NCBI RefSeq assembly: GCF_043497005.1
Contig: NZ_JBIEKE010000003.1
Location: forward strand, 248,001-312,000
Length of the DNA: 64,000 bases
Reading direction: 5' to 3'
Source of the DNA: Halobacillus_A sp043497005
Lineage (GTDB): Bacteria; Bacillota; Bacilli; Bacillales; Halobacillaceae
The stretch's first letter is position 1. Every line of letters begins with the position of its first letter. The position numbers and the translations under genes are program-made. Of the stretch, positions 43,190 through 51,876 are shown piece by piece. The notes under the pieces are model-generated. The model did not search any database. It saw only the letters and a list, made by a program, of their open reading frames with translations, and was not told the origin of the DNA.

Positions 43190-44359
43190 TCATACAATAC
43201 CTTCCTTATTTGTGGCTTTCTCGAATGTATCTTCAATACAATTAATGACTCTGTTTTGATCCATATCACTTAAGTTGGAACCTGATGGCAGACAAATTCC
43301 TGTCGTAAATAAATTTTCTGAAATGCTTTCAAAAGGGGCATGTGAGTAATATTTACAACCTTTAAATAGAGGTTGTAAATGTAATGGTTTCCAAACAGGA
43401 CGTGCTTCTATGTTTTGGCTGGTCATATCTCTGATGATTTGATGTGGGGTGACCGATGTTACGTTTGGGTTAAGAGTAAACGTCGTAAGCCATCGGTTAG
43501 ACTTCGTATAAATCAGCTCAGGCATAAAGCTGATTCCTGGGAGCCTTGATAACTTTTGTTTATACCTCTTAAAAATTCGGCGTCTTGCTGCAGCCCGGTG
43601 GTCGATCGCTTGCAATTGAGCTCTTCCTACCCCGGCTAACAAGTTGCTCATTCTGTAATTAAATCCTATCGTACTATGCTGATAGTGGATGGCCTTGTCG
43701 CGAGCTTGAGTAGCTAAAAAACGAACTTTCTCAAGTCCCTGTAAATCGTCTGATACGAGCATACCGCCTCCTGAGGTTGTTATGATTTTATTTCCGTTAA
43801 AGGAATAAAGCCCATAATCACCGATTGTACCTGTATGTTTCAATTTATAGGTGGACCCCAAAGATTCTGCTGCATCTTCAATAAGAGGGACATTATACAA
43901 CTGACATATTTCTTGAAGCTGCTCCATCTTTGCGCTTTGTCCGTACAAATGAACAACTATGACTGCCTTTGGTAATTGGTGCTTTCGGTATGACTCTTCT
44001 AACGCGGCTTCTAATGCTTGAGGAGACATGTTCCACGTTTCGGGTTCAGAGTCTATGAACACAGGTTCTGCTCCTTGATACAAAATAGGATTCGCTGTTG
44101 CTACAAACGTCAAACTCGAACAAAAAACGGTATCTCCTCGCTGGACTTCTAATAAAGAAAGAGCTAAATGAATCGCAGCTGTTCCTGAACTGACAGCAAC
44201 TGCTCCTTTAGCTCCTACATACTCTGCTATTTCTTTTTCAAAAGCGTCTATATTTGGACCAACTGGTGCGATCCAGTTACTTTTAAACGCTTCATCTATA
44301 TAATGTTGTTCATTTCCTGTCATGTGCGGTGGAGAGAGGAATATTCTTGGCTTTGACAA
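43190..44359 (-). CDS. epsN: Sugar-nucleotide aminotransferase (EpsN-like, DegT/DnrJ/EryC1 family)
   Basis: 389 residues from TTG 44359-44357, chosen for GGGGGTGAACCAT upstream; the ORF could be extended to 44392 but without a ribosome site. PRIFLSPPHMTGNEQHYIDE opens the protein; SSGTAAIHLAL near 55, EDAAESLGS near 170 and the PLP lysine in YSFNGNKIITTSGGG near 195 are family hallmarks. It aminates the 4-keto sugar made by EpsC; EpsM then acetylates it, giving a bacillosamine-type sugar. It overlaps the epsM-like gene. Confidence 0.87.
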   Translation of the reverse strand: MSKPRIFLSPPHMTGNEQHYIDEAFKSNWIAPVGPNIDAFEKEIAEYVGAKGAVAVSSGTAAIHLALSLLEVQRGDTVFCSSLTFVATANPILYQGAEPVFIDSEPETWNMSPQALEAALEESYRKHQLPKAVIVVHLYGQSAKMEQLQEICQLYNVPLIEDAAESLGSTYKLKHTGTIGDYGLYSFNGNKIITTSGGGMLVSDDLQGLEKVRFLATQARDKAIHYQHSTIGFNYRMSNLLAGVGRAQLQAIDHRAAARRRIFKRYKQKLSRLPGISFMPELIYTKSNRWLTTFTLNPNVTSVTPHQIIRDMTSQNIEARPVWKPLHLQPLFKGCKYYSHAPFESISENLFTTGICLPSGSNLSDMDQNRVINCIEDTFEKATNKEGIV

Positions 44360-45014
44360 ATGGTTCACCCCCTGCACGATGCAAAAACTCAATGGGCATC
44401 GCTTTTTTAATACTTCGAGCTGGCGAGCCTGCTATTTTACTGGAGGTAGGAACATCTCGGATCACTGTTGATCCAGCTCCTACCACTGACCAATCTTCAA
44501 TCGTAACTCCTGGAATGACGGTTGACGCTGCTCCCATCACTACCCCTTCACCTATGGAAACTTGTCCTGTCAGCGTAACGTTAGGGCAAAGATGGGTGAA
44601 ATTCCCCACTTGATTATCGTGTTCTACGATGGATGCCGTGTTAATAATGCAATGTTCACCAACGCTCGCTGCTGCATTAACTACTGCGTAAGGCATGACC
44701 ACGGTTCCCCTTCCGATAAAAGCTGAAGGGCTGATAATCGCAGAAGGATGAATAAGGGTAGCAAAGTGTTCGTCGCCGATTAGTTGAACCACCCGTTTTC
44801 TTGTTCGGTTGTTACCAATAGCTACTACAATTCTGATTTCTTCGCTTACCATGTGATTGATGTCAGCAATTGGCCCAAAGTAAATGTCGTTTTCGATAAA
44901 GCCAAACGTGTATTTATCATCAAGAATAGCGGTGAGTTGTTCTGTTCCTCTAGCTGCAATAATATCCTGGATAACTCTGCTGTGACCTCCATTTCCAATC
45001 ACGATGATCTTCAT
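44310..45014 (-). CDS. epsM: Sugar O/N-acetyltransferase, left-handed beta-helix (EpsM/PglD-like)
   Basis: A 234-residue protein with an N-terminal Rossmann lobe (MKIIVIGNGGHSRVIQDIIA) and hexapeptide repeats from about residue 88 to 200 (PSAFIGRGTVVMPYAVVNAA and following turns), with the catalytic His in VEHDNQVGN. It acetylates the amino sugar made by the next gene product, using acetyl-CoA. ATG directly follows the stop of the sugar-transferase gene (one base between). Confidence 0.88.
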   Translation of the reverse strand: MKIIVIGNGGHSRVIQDIIAARGTEQLTAILDDKYTFGFIENDIYFGPIADINHMVSEEIRIVVAIGNNRTRKRVVQLIGDEHFATLIHPSAIISPSAFIGRGTVVMPYAVVNAAASVGEHCIINTASIVEHDNQVGNFTHLCPNVTLTGQVSIGEGVVMGAASTVIPGVTIEDWSVVGAGSTVIRDVPTSSKIAGSPARSIKKAMPIEFLHRAGGEPFVKAKNIPLSTAHDRK

Positions 45015-45015
45015 A

Positions 45016-45597
45016 TTACATCACTTCCCTGGAACCTTTAAATTTCTCCATTGCGCCACGCCCTTCAGGTGTTATTCCCTCTTTCTTTGCAACCTTTTGA
45101 ATCGTCATCCATAAGATCTTTACATCCAGCTTTAGACTTTGATGTGTTACATACCATGTGTCGTAATGAAATTTTTCTTCCCATGAAATATTATTTCTCC
45201 CATTAACCTGCGCCCATCCCGTAATTCCGGGTTTCACTTCATGTCTTTGGGCTTGCTCTTTCGTATATAAAGGAAGATATTCCATCAGAAGAGGTCTCGG
45301 TCCAACTAAACTCATTTCACCTTTTATTACATTGAAGAGTTGAGGAAATTCGTCTAAGCTATATTTCCTTAGAAACTTACCTACTTTTGTTAAACGCATT
45401 TCGTCGGCCAAATCTCCTTCACTCATGGTTCTGAATTTGAAAAGATTAAATGGGTGACCAAATTGTCCTGGTCGCTCTTGTTTAAAAAGAATAGGAGCGC
45501 CCATGGTTGTTTTTACTAATAAAGCTACACCTATGACGATGGGAGAAGCGGCTAGTAAAAGAACGCTGGAGACCACTAGATCGATTGTTCGCTTCAT
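45016..45597 (-). CDS. epsL: Undecaprenyl-phosphate sugar-1-phosphate transferase (EpsL/PglC-like)
   Basis: A 193-residue monotopic phosphoglycosyl transferase. It has an N-terminal re-entrant hydrophobic helix (residues 8-28), PILFKQERPGQFGHPFNLFK near 36, MSEGDLADE near 58 with the catalytic Asp-Glu, and LDEFPQLFNVIKGEMSLVGP near 83. It loads the first sugar phosphate onto the lipid carrier and so begins the repeat unit. It is the short form typical of EpsL and PglC. Confidence 0.88.
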   Translation of the reverse strand: MKRTIDLVVSSVLLLAASPIVIGVALLVKTTMGAPILFKQERPGQFGHPFNLFKFRTMSEGDLADEMRLTKVGKFLRKYSLDEFPQLFNVIKGEMSLVGPRPLLMEYLPLYTKEQAQRHEVKPGITGWAQVNGRNNISWEEKFHYDTWYVTHQSLKLDVKILWMTIQKVAKKEGITPEGRGAMEKFKGSREVM

Positions 45598-45613
45598 ATT
45601 ATGTTCTCCCCTT

Positions 45614-46702
45614 TTACTTACTTGCTGGCATAAATAAATCCGCTGCTTTATTCAGCACCGGAGGTTTTCGTTGTGGTTTTAGGATGTTGTTTTCTTCATA
45701 CCCATTTGGGTTACCTGCTTGCCATCTCCACGTGTCTTGACACATTTGTTGGATTCCTCTGCTTGCCTTCCACCCTAATTCCTTTTCAGCTTTTATCGGA
45801 TTGGCATAACAAGCAGCTACGTCTCCAGGACGTCTTTTTAAGATCGAGTATGGAATTAACTTATCGGACGCAATCTCAAAAGCAGCAATCATTTCGAAGA
45901 CGCTGTATCCTCGTCCCGTTCCTAGATTATAAGCCTCGACACCTGTAGAGGTTTGTATCTTTTCTAATGCCCGGCAGTGACCCTCAGCTAAATCGACGAC
46001 ATGAATATAATCCCTGACGCCTGTGCCGTCTTCCGTCGGATAATCGTTTCCAAAAACGTTCAACCTTTCTAGTTTGCCGATCGCCACCTGAGAAATGTAT
46101 GGCATAAGATTGTTTGGTATACCATTGGGCGACTCTCCAATTCTTCCGCTTTCATGGGCACCAATCGGATTGAAGTAACGAAGCAGGGCAATGCTCCAGC
46201 CTGCGTCAGAAAGACATAAATCTCTTAACATATCTTCAATCATCAGCTTCGTCCGACCGTATGGGTTCGTCGCTGTTAACAAGTGATCTTCTGTAATAGG
46301 TACTTCATTAGGATTTCCATAAACAGTAGCGGAAGAACTGAACACTAAATTTTTCACATTGTAATTTTTCATAACTTCACATAAAATCACCGTACTGATG
46401 ACATTATTTGCGTAATACCACAAAGGCTCTTCAACTGATTCTCCTACAGCTTTCAACCCAGCGAAATGGATGACAGCTTCAATGTCGTTTTCTTCAAACA
46501 CCCTGGCAAGTTCTTCTTTTTCTAAAAGATCAAACGCATAAATCGGAAAGGTTTGGCCGGTGATCTCCGTTACTCGTTGCAGTGATTCACGATGACTGTT
46601 GGAAAAATTGTCAACGACCACGATATCATGACCTTCGTTTAACAGCTCTACACACGTGTGAGTGCCAATGTATCCCGCTCCACCCGTTACTAAAATAGCC
46701 AT
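45614..46702 (-). CDS. galE: UDP-glucose 4-epimerase
   Basis: 362 residues from ATG 46702-46700, behind AAAGGAGGAAAGCAAC; the longer reading from 46729 begins inside the upstream gene. It shows TGGAGYIGTHTCVELLNEGH at the N-terminus, the catalytic SSSATVYG and Y-x3-K (NPYGRTKLMIE) and RYFNPIGAHESG. It interconverts UDP-glucose and UDP-galactose (possibly the N-acetyl forms) to feed the glycosyltransferases. The C-terminus is about 25 residues longer than usual for GalE. Confidence 0.88.
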   Translation of the reverse strand: MAILVTGGAGYIGTHTCVELLNEGHDIVVVDNFSNSHRESLQRVTEITGQTFPIYAFDLLEKEELARVFEENDIEAVIHFAGLKAVGESVEEPLWYYANNVISTVILCEVMKNYNVKNLVFSSSATVYGNPNEVPITEDHLLTATNPYGRTKLMIEDMLRDLCLSDAGWSIALLRYFNPIGAHESGRIGESPNGIPNNLMPYISQVAIGKLERLNVFGNDYPTEDGTGVRDYIHVVDLAEGHCRALEKIQTSTGVEAYNLGTGRGYSVFEMIAAFEIASDKLIPYSILKRRPGDVAACYANPIKAEKELGWKASRGIQQMCQDTWRWQAGNPNGYEENNILKPQRKPPVLNKAADLFMPASK

Positions 46703-46722
46703 ATGTTGCTTTCCTCCTTTTT

Positions 46723-47793
46723 CTACCATATTAAATAATTGCTTTCATACTGGATATTTAATGTCATTACATTTTCATAGAAGTAATAAGCGAAATAGCA
46801 AACGATAATGGCTAAGTATACAAACTTTTTATCTCGCTGATGAAAAAGCGGGATGATCCAGGAGATTAGGATCAGCTGATACAAACTAAAATAAATTGAA
46901 AACCTGGCAAATATCCAGTTTTGTGTAGCAATAACCATAAATACAAACCCAATGAGAGCCATATTAATAATGACATCACTGTTCGGCATGATTTCTCTCA
47001 GCTTATGCCTGCCTAAGTAAGCGACGAATAGGGGGACACTTTCAACGGCTACTCTAAGAAGATTTGCACCGCCTTCAGCGAAGTCTTTATATTCTCCATA
47101 TTGGGTGTCTTCAATAGCAGAGAATAAAATTGAAGAAAATTGCTCAAATCCAGCGGCTAGCAGTACCGCCACTCCTAACAACGCAATCGTAGCTTTGGAA
47201 AAAGCTTTAGCTTGAACAAAGAAATAAACAGGCAGCAGGATGAGCGCACTTTGGTGAAATAGTGATGCAAACATTATTACGATGGCATATCTTTTAAAGC
47301 CGCCTTCTATTAAAAATTTAATTGCCGTAAATGCGATGGCCGCTGCTAATGTCTGCCGGATGCCATTCATTGTAATTAAAAATAAACCGCCCGTAATATA
47401 AACATAAATACTTAGTTCAAGCATCCGAGAATATTTGTATAATACGATCATAATTAATGTATTTGTAATGACTGCCGTCGTAATGATTAGAATCTGTGGG
47501 TCACTTGAAAAAGATTGTAACACCATTTGAAGGATTCCAAATCCAATGTCTTTTTGCTCCTGTACCAATTCCCACGTAAATGTATTCACTTCAAAAGAAT
47601 GCATATAAAAGTACGTATCGCCAATGTTCGTACGTAAACCTGAAACAGCCGCGATCGATAGTAACGCAATCATAATGAATAATTTGTTCGGTTTAAATAA
47701 AACGTCCGTGTTCGTATGAACTTCCACGGCCAATACTCTGGCCAACAGAACTAATCCAAATACGAGGAATAAATTCATCCATAATAATGTCAT
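46723..47793 (-). CDS. epsG: EpsG-family polysaccharide polymerase (Wzy-like)
   Basis: 356 residues from ATG 47793-47791, which follows GGAAAGGAAAACG; the ORF extends upstream into the glycosyltransferase gene. About ten membrane helices, with the EpsG-type GLRTNIGDTYFYMHSF segment near residue 45 and a long external loop around 190. EpsG proteins are thought to polymerise repeat units on the outer face of the membrane. Only one such polymerase is seen in the locus. Confidence 0.85.
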   Translation of the reverse strand: MTLLWMNLFLVFGLVLLARVLAVEVHTNTDVLFKPNKLFIMIALLSIAAVSGLRTNIGDTYFYMHSFEVNTFTWELVQEQKDIGFGILQMVLQSFSSDPQILIITTAVITNTLIMIVLYKYSRMLELSIYVYITGGLFLITMNGIRQTLAAAIAFTAIKFLIEGGFKRYAIVIMFASLFHQSALILLPVYFFVQAKAFSKATIALLGVAVLLAAGFEQFSSILFSAIEDTQYGEYKDFAEGGANLLRVAVESVPLFVAYLGRHKLREIMPNSDVIINMALIGFVFMVIATQNWIFARFSIYFSLYQLILISWIIPLFHQRDKKFVYLAIIVCYFAYYFYENVMTLNIQYESNYLIW

Positions 47794-47827
47794 ATCGTTT
47801 TCCTTTCCAAGCATGTAAGCAGGCTGC

Positions 47828-48718
47828 TTAGTTAAGAACGTTCCTCGTTCGACTTGTGACGTAGATATAAAGTAAACAACCAAATGGAAGTGCTAACATC
47901 GTTAACCCTTTTTGGGGGGAGTCCCTTAAGAAATTCTTATTTCGCATCATTAAACTGCTGGACACATAATGAATCGCTTGTCTATATTTAAAAAAGACAC
48001 TTGCAAAGCTTAGCGTCATCAATTCTTTCCTATAAAAAGCAAATCCTTTTGGATTTCTTCGATACTGTTTTAACATATTGCGCGAAGAACCGTCCGCCAA
48101 ATACTCTACTCTGCATAACACTTTATTAAGCAGCAGCATTTCATAACTTTCATCGAGTCGAAAATATTTATAAGCCAGTCCGACGTATTTTTCATTTTGG
48201 AAGATAGGATAAGGGAATTCTTTTGTTAACTCAGTGCGATAGACTAATTTTTTATCACCTTTCACCCCATGATTGTTATACAAATCAAACAGTGTGGATT
48301 GCTTTAATCCTTGAGGTAATGGAGTACCAATAATTTCCCCATTCGTGTATGAATCAAGTCCAACAATTCCGCTTACGCTTTCATTCCCATACTGTTTCCA
48401 ACAAGAGATAATCTGTTCAACAGCATCTTCCGGCATAAAATCATCGGAATCTATACACACATTAAGCTCCGTTTCTATTGCCTTATAGGCCGTATTATGA
48501 GCGCCATGCATCCCTTGATTGGTCTGAAAAATATAATCGATTGAGATTTTAGCGTCCTTCACCCACTGGTCGATCAATTCCTTTGTATGATCCGTCGAAC
48601 CATCATCTACAATAAGCCACTTAAAATTTTGATTGGTTTGCTTTACTAAGCTTTGATACAACTTCTCTAAACAAAATGCGCGGTCATAAGTAGGGGTGAA
48701 AACTGTTAAAAGCTTCAG
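47828..48718 (-). CDS. Family-2 glycosyltransferase with a probable CTG start
   Basis: The frame is open upstream of the first usual start (TTG 48661) and encodes KLLTVFTPTYDRAFCLEKLY, the expected first strand and loop of a GT2, so the TTG start would decapitate the fold. No ATG, GTG or TTG exists there. A CTG at 48718-48716 lies about 7 bases after GGGAGGG and overlaps the stop of the previous gene as CTGA, in the manner of ATGA couplings. I therefore call a 296-residue protein. LIVDDGSTDHT near residue 38 and CIDSDDFMP near 91 complete the fold. It is similar to EpsE/EpsH-type transferases. Confidence 0.78.
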   Translation of the reverse strand: MKLLTVFTPTYDRAFCLEKLYQSLVKQTNQNFKWLIVDDGSTDHTKELIDQWVKDAKISIDYIFQTNQGMHGAHNTAYKAIETELNVCIDSDDFMPEDAVEQIISCWKQYGNESVSGIVGLDSYTNGEIIGTPLPQGLKQSTLFDLYNNHGVKGDKKLVYRTELTKEFPYPIFQNEKYVGLAYKYFRLDESYEMLLLNKVLCRVEYLADGSSRNMLKQYRRNPKGFAFYRKELMTLSFASVFFKYRQAIHYVSSSLMMRNKNFLRDSPQKGLTMLALPFGCLLYIYVTSRTRNVLN

Positions 48719-49827
48719 CTTACATCCCTCCCTAAATTGATATAAGTATGCTGGGTTTCTACCGCCGTTTCCCGAATGTCATAGCCGTTTTGCTTTAGTA
48801 CAGACGAATCAATCTCCCTTGAATGCTGCTTCTTGGCTATTGCTTTCATAGCATTCGTCCATTCCTCCTGATTCGATAATGACAACTGCTGGACGAGTCC
48901 CAAGCCCATATCAACTTCCTGTGAAATTGTATCTGTAATTAAGCATGGCAGCCCTGCATTTTGAGCTTCTATTAAAGTCACAGGCAGCCCTTCATGCAAT
49001 GATGGAAAAAGAAATAAATCAAAGGCTTGTAAAAGCTCATCAATATCCTCTCGAACGCCTAAAAAATCCACTTCACCTTCTATCTTAAGCGCTCTGGCTT
49101 TTGCTTCCATTCTCTCTTTTAAAACACCATCCCCTGCCAGTAAAAGAATCGCTTCAGGATGGATCTTTAAAAACTTTTGAAAAACCTCAAGTATGAATTT
49201 GTGATTTTTTTGAAGGTTGAACCTGCCAACATGACCTACCACAAAAACTTCTTCTGAAATATTAAATTCAGATCTAACTTTTGATCGCCTTTCTTCTGAA
49301 TAAAGAAACTTCTTACTTTCAATCCCGTTCTTTAACACATGTACAGAAGAACGTCTGCCAAACAACCATTTAGAAGCTAGCTGGGAGCAAGCAAACCTAT
49401 GAGTGGAATAACGGTTAATATTATTGCCTGTATAAGATTTATATAATTTCCTTACGAGTCCACCTTCACTACGAGTATTGTGACTGTGAGCAATCCGAAC
49501 AGGAACCTTCGCTTTTTCAGCTTCCTGCAGCACAATGCCGCACATCTTATCCAGGTGAGCATGAACAATTTTATAATCATGGGTTTTAAAGAAAGCTTGC
49601 AATACTCTCTTATATCCCCGGTGTCCCACATCTGTTACGTAAGGCACGCGGTGGACGTTACCGCCTAATTCTTCAATTTCTTTATCAAAGACACCCGGTT
49701 TACATGTTAAAAAATCGAATTGTACTTTGGTTCGGTCGATGTTACGGTATAAATTCATTAATAATGTTTCCGCTCCTCCGCGGTTCATATTAACGACCAC
49801 ATGGAGCACTCTTAATGGACCGCCCAC
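48715..49827 (-). CDS. Family-4 glycosyltransferase (EpsF-like)
   Basis: A 370-residue GT-B enzyme starting with GTG at 49827 after GGGGGTGGGAAA. It shows LRVLHVVVNMNRGGAETLLM, VGHVGRFNLQKNHKF near 195 and FPSLHEGLPVTLIEAQ near 275. It is paralogous to the gene at 41636. It overlaps the preceding glycosyltransferase by 16 bases and the next gene by 4. Confidence 0.87.
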   Translation of the reverse strand: MGGPLRVLHVVVNMNRGGAETLLMNLYRNIDRTKVQFDFLTCKPGVFDKEIEELGGNVHRVPYVTDVGHRGYKRVLQAFFKTHDYKIVHAHLDKMCGIVLQEAEKAKVPVRIAHSHNTRSEGGLVRKLYKSYTGNNINRYSTHRFACSQLASKWLFGRRSSVHVLKNGIESKKFLYSEERRSKVRSEFNISEEVFVVGHVGRFNLQKNHKFILEVFQKFLKIHPEAILLLAGDGVLKERMEAKARALKIEGEVDFLGVREDIDELLQAFDLFLFPSLHEGLPVTLIEAQNAGLPCLITDTISQEVDMGLGLVQQLSLSNQEEWTNAMKAIAKKQHSREIDSSVLKQNGYDIRETAVETQHTYINLGRDVS

Positions 49828-50972
49828 TTTCCCACCCCCTCTTTTTTCATATACATTTGATAGATTTCTCTCTTTTGGATTAATACGTTATGTTCACTGT
49901 ATTTTTGCACGATTGTTCTTCTTCCTTCTTTACCTAGCTGCTTTTTAATTTTTATATTCTTGGCGATGAATTTCATCTTTTCAGCAAAACCATCAGAATC
50001 GTTTTTTGTGATCAGCCAACCGTTCACACTGTGGTGAATTAATTCTCGATGGCCTCGATTGTCGACGGCAATGACGGGCAGACCACAAGCCATCGCTTCC
50101 ATAATGTTAACTGGAAGCCCTTCACGAAGGCTTGAACCTACTGCGACATCACTAATTGTTAGGAGCTGCTGGATATCTTTTCTAAATCCTAAAAAATCAA
50201 TGCGATGGTCAACTTCTAACCTTTTTGCAAGCTCTCTGCACTCTTTCCTTTTCTCACCTTCTCCAGCTAACAGAATCCTTGCATTTGGGATCTCTTTAAC
50301 CACTTTTTCAAATGCTCGAATTAAAAAGGACTGATTCTTGTTTGTGTTAAATTCTGCTGCGTAAATAAATAAAAAGTCATCAGGTTGATAGCCTAATGAC
50401 TTTCTTAACGAACTTTTTTGCTCATCGCTTATTGGTTTAAATTTTTCTGTATTGACCCCGACTCCGTGAACAAGCTCATGTTTTCTAGTCTTCAGTTTAC
50501 TTGAAGCGAGTCGATAATCTTCTTCATTAATGGTAATTAAACAATCCGTACAGTGTGCCAGGCCTTTTTCGATAGGATAATACAACGCCCAGTTCGCTAA
50601 AGGGGCGCCTTTGCAAAAGTGAAAACCGTGTGCTGTGTAAATCACCTTTGTTCCATGTTTTCTCGCGGCTCGTGCAGCTAACCTTGTAAGCACCCCACCC
50701 ATTGGAGTATGGCAGTGAATCATCTCATATTGATTTTCATCAATGATGTGCTTCAACTTTCTGTAGGCTGTGATATTTTGTTTATTCACAGGCGATCGCT
50801 CTATCGGAAGGTTATATTTCTGATCGACGTACGGAAGGTTGATGTCACCGCTTGCTGCGACATGAACATCCCACCCTTGTTCTTTGAACCATTTTAAATA
50901 AGGAAGATGAAAGGCTTTAAAATGATAGTCAACGGTTGCAGTGAACAGAACTTTTTGAACCATTTTCATCAC
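49812..50972 (-). CDS. epsD: Family-4 glycosyltransferase (EpsD-like)
   Basis: A 386-residue enzyme resembling EpsD: VLFTATVDYHFKAFHLPYLK at the N-terminus, CHTPMGGVLTRLAAR near 95, IYAAEFNTNKNQSFL near 208 and GSSLREGLPVNIMEAMACGL near 288. Two or three alternative ATGs lie within the first four codons (50972, 50969, 50963); AAGGA favours one of the first two. It follows galU by 4 bases. Confidence 0.86.
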   Translation of the reverse strand: MMKMVQKVLFTATVDYHFKAFHLPYLKWFKEQGWDVHVAASGDINLPYVDQKYNLPIERSPVNKQNITAYRKLKHIIDENQYEMIHCHTPMGGVLTRLAARAARKHGTKVIYTAHGFHFCKGAPLANWALYYPIEKGLAHCTDCLITINEEDYRLASSKLKTRKHELVHGVGVNTEKFKPISDEQKSSLRKSLGYQPDDFLFIYAAEFNTNKNQSFLIRAFEKVVKEIPNARILLAGEGEKRKECRELAKRLEVDHRIDFLGFRKDIQQLLTISDVAVGSSLREGLPVNIMEAMACGLPVIAVDNRGHRELIHHSVNGWLITKNDSDGFAEKMKFIAKNIKIKKQLGKEGRRTIVQKYSEHNVLIQKREIYQMYMKKEGVGKWAVH

Positions 50973-50976
50973 ATCC

Positions 50977-51861
50977 TTATGCGTTTGATGAGAACTTCTT
51001 ATCTAAAATGGTCGTCAAGTAAGTAAATAGTTCGTCACGCAATTCTTCCCTCTCTAAGGCCATCTCCAAAGTTGTTTTAATAAAACCCATTTTTTCTCCG
51101 ACATCGTAGCGAGTGCCTTCAAAATCATAGGCATAGACGTTCTCTGTTTGATTTAGTTCAGCAATTGCATCTGTCAGTTGGATTTCGTTGCCCGCTCCTG
51201 GTTCTTGATGATCTAAAATATCAAATATGGCAGGGGTAAGAATGTATCGCCCTAAGATCGCTAAATTAGATGGAGCTTCTTCTGTTTTGGGCTTTTCGAC
51301 AAGATGATGAACTGAATGAAGACGCTGGCTCACTTCATTCCCTGCTACGATCCCGTAACGATTGACTTCTTCCCGTTTAACGGTCTGCACGCCTAAAATA
51401 GAAGATTGTTGTTGATTGAACTGATCGATTAATTGCTTCAAGCACGGTGTGTCAGCTCGAACAATATCGTCACCTAATAAAACAGCAAAGGGCTCATCTC
51501 CTATAAACTTTCTGGCACACCAGATCGCGTGTCCCAATCCTTGAGGTTCCTTTTGACGAATGTAATGAATATCCACCAAGTTGGAAGATTTCTGAACCTC
51601 ATTCAGCAACTCAAACTTTCCTTTTTCCATTAAATTTTGTTCAAGCTCAAACGCGTAATCAAAATGATCCTCAATCGCTCGCTTTCCTTTACCGGTCACG
51701 ATAATAATGTCTTCAATCCCTGAGGCAATTGCTTCTTCAACAATATATTGAATCGTCGGTTTGTCTACAATAGGAAGCATTTCTTTCGGCATCGCTTTCG
51801 TTGCCGGTAAAAACCTTGTCCCTAAACCAGCAGCAGGTATAATTGCTTTTTTAACCTTCAA
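50977..51861 (-). CDS. galU: UTP-glucose-1-phosphate uridylyltransferase
   Basis: A 294-residue enzyme with IIPAAGLGTRFLPATKAMPK (residues 7-26), the nucleotide and metal site of the family, and VEKPKTEEAPS near 170. It makes UDP-glucose. The start is TTG at 51861 behind AGGAGGAGAGGAA. With GalE downstream it supplies UDP-Glc and UDP-Gal to the repeat-unit enzymes. It is not part of the classical B. subtilis eps operon, so it is a local addition. Confidence 0.9.
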   Translation of the reverse strand: MKVKKAIIPAAGLGTRFLPATKAMPKEMLPIVDKPTIQYIVEEAIASGIEDIIIVTGKGKRAIEDHFDYAFELEQNLMEKGKFELLNEVQKSSNLVDIHYIRQKEPQGLGHAIWCARKFIGDEPFAVLLGDDIVRADTPCLKQLIDQFNQQQSSILGVQTVKREEVNRYGIVAGNEVSQRLHSVHHLVEKPKTEEAPSNLAILGRYILTPAIFDILDHQEPGAGNEIQLTDAIAELNQTENVYAYDFEGTRYDVGEKMGFIKTTLEMALEREELRDELFTYLTTILDKKFSSNA

Positions 51862-51876
51862 TTCCTCTCCTCCTTT

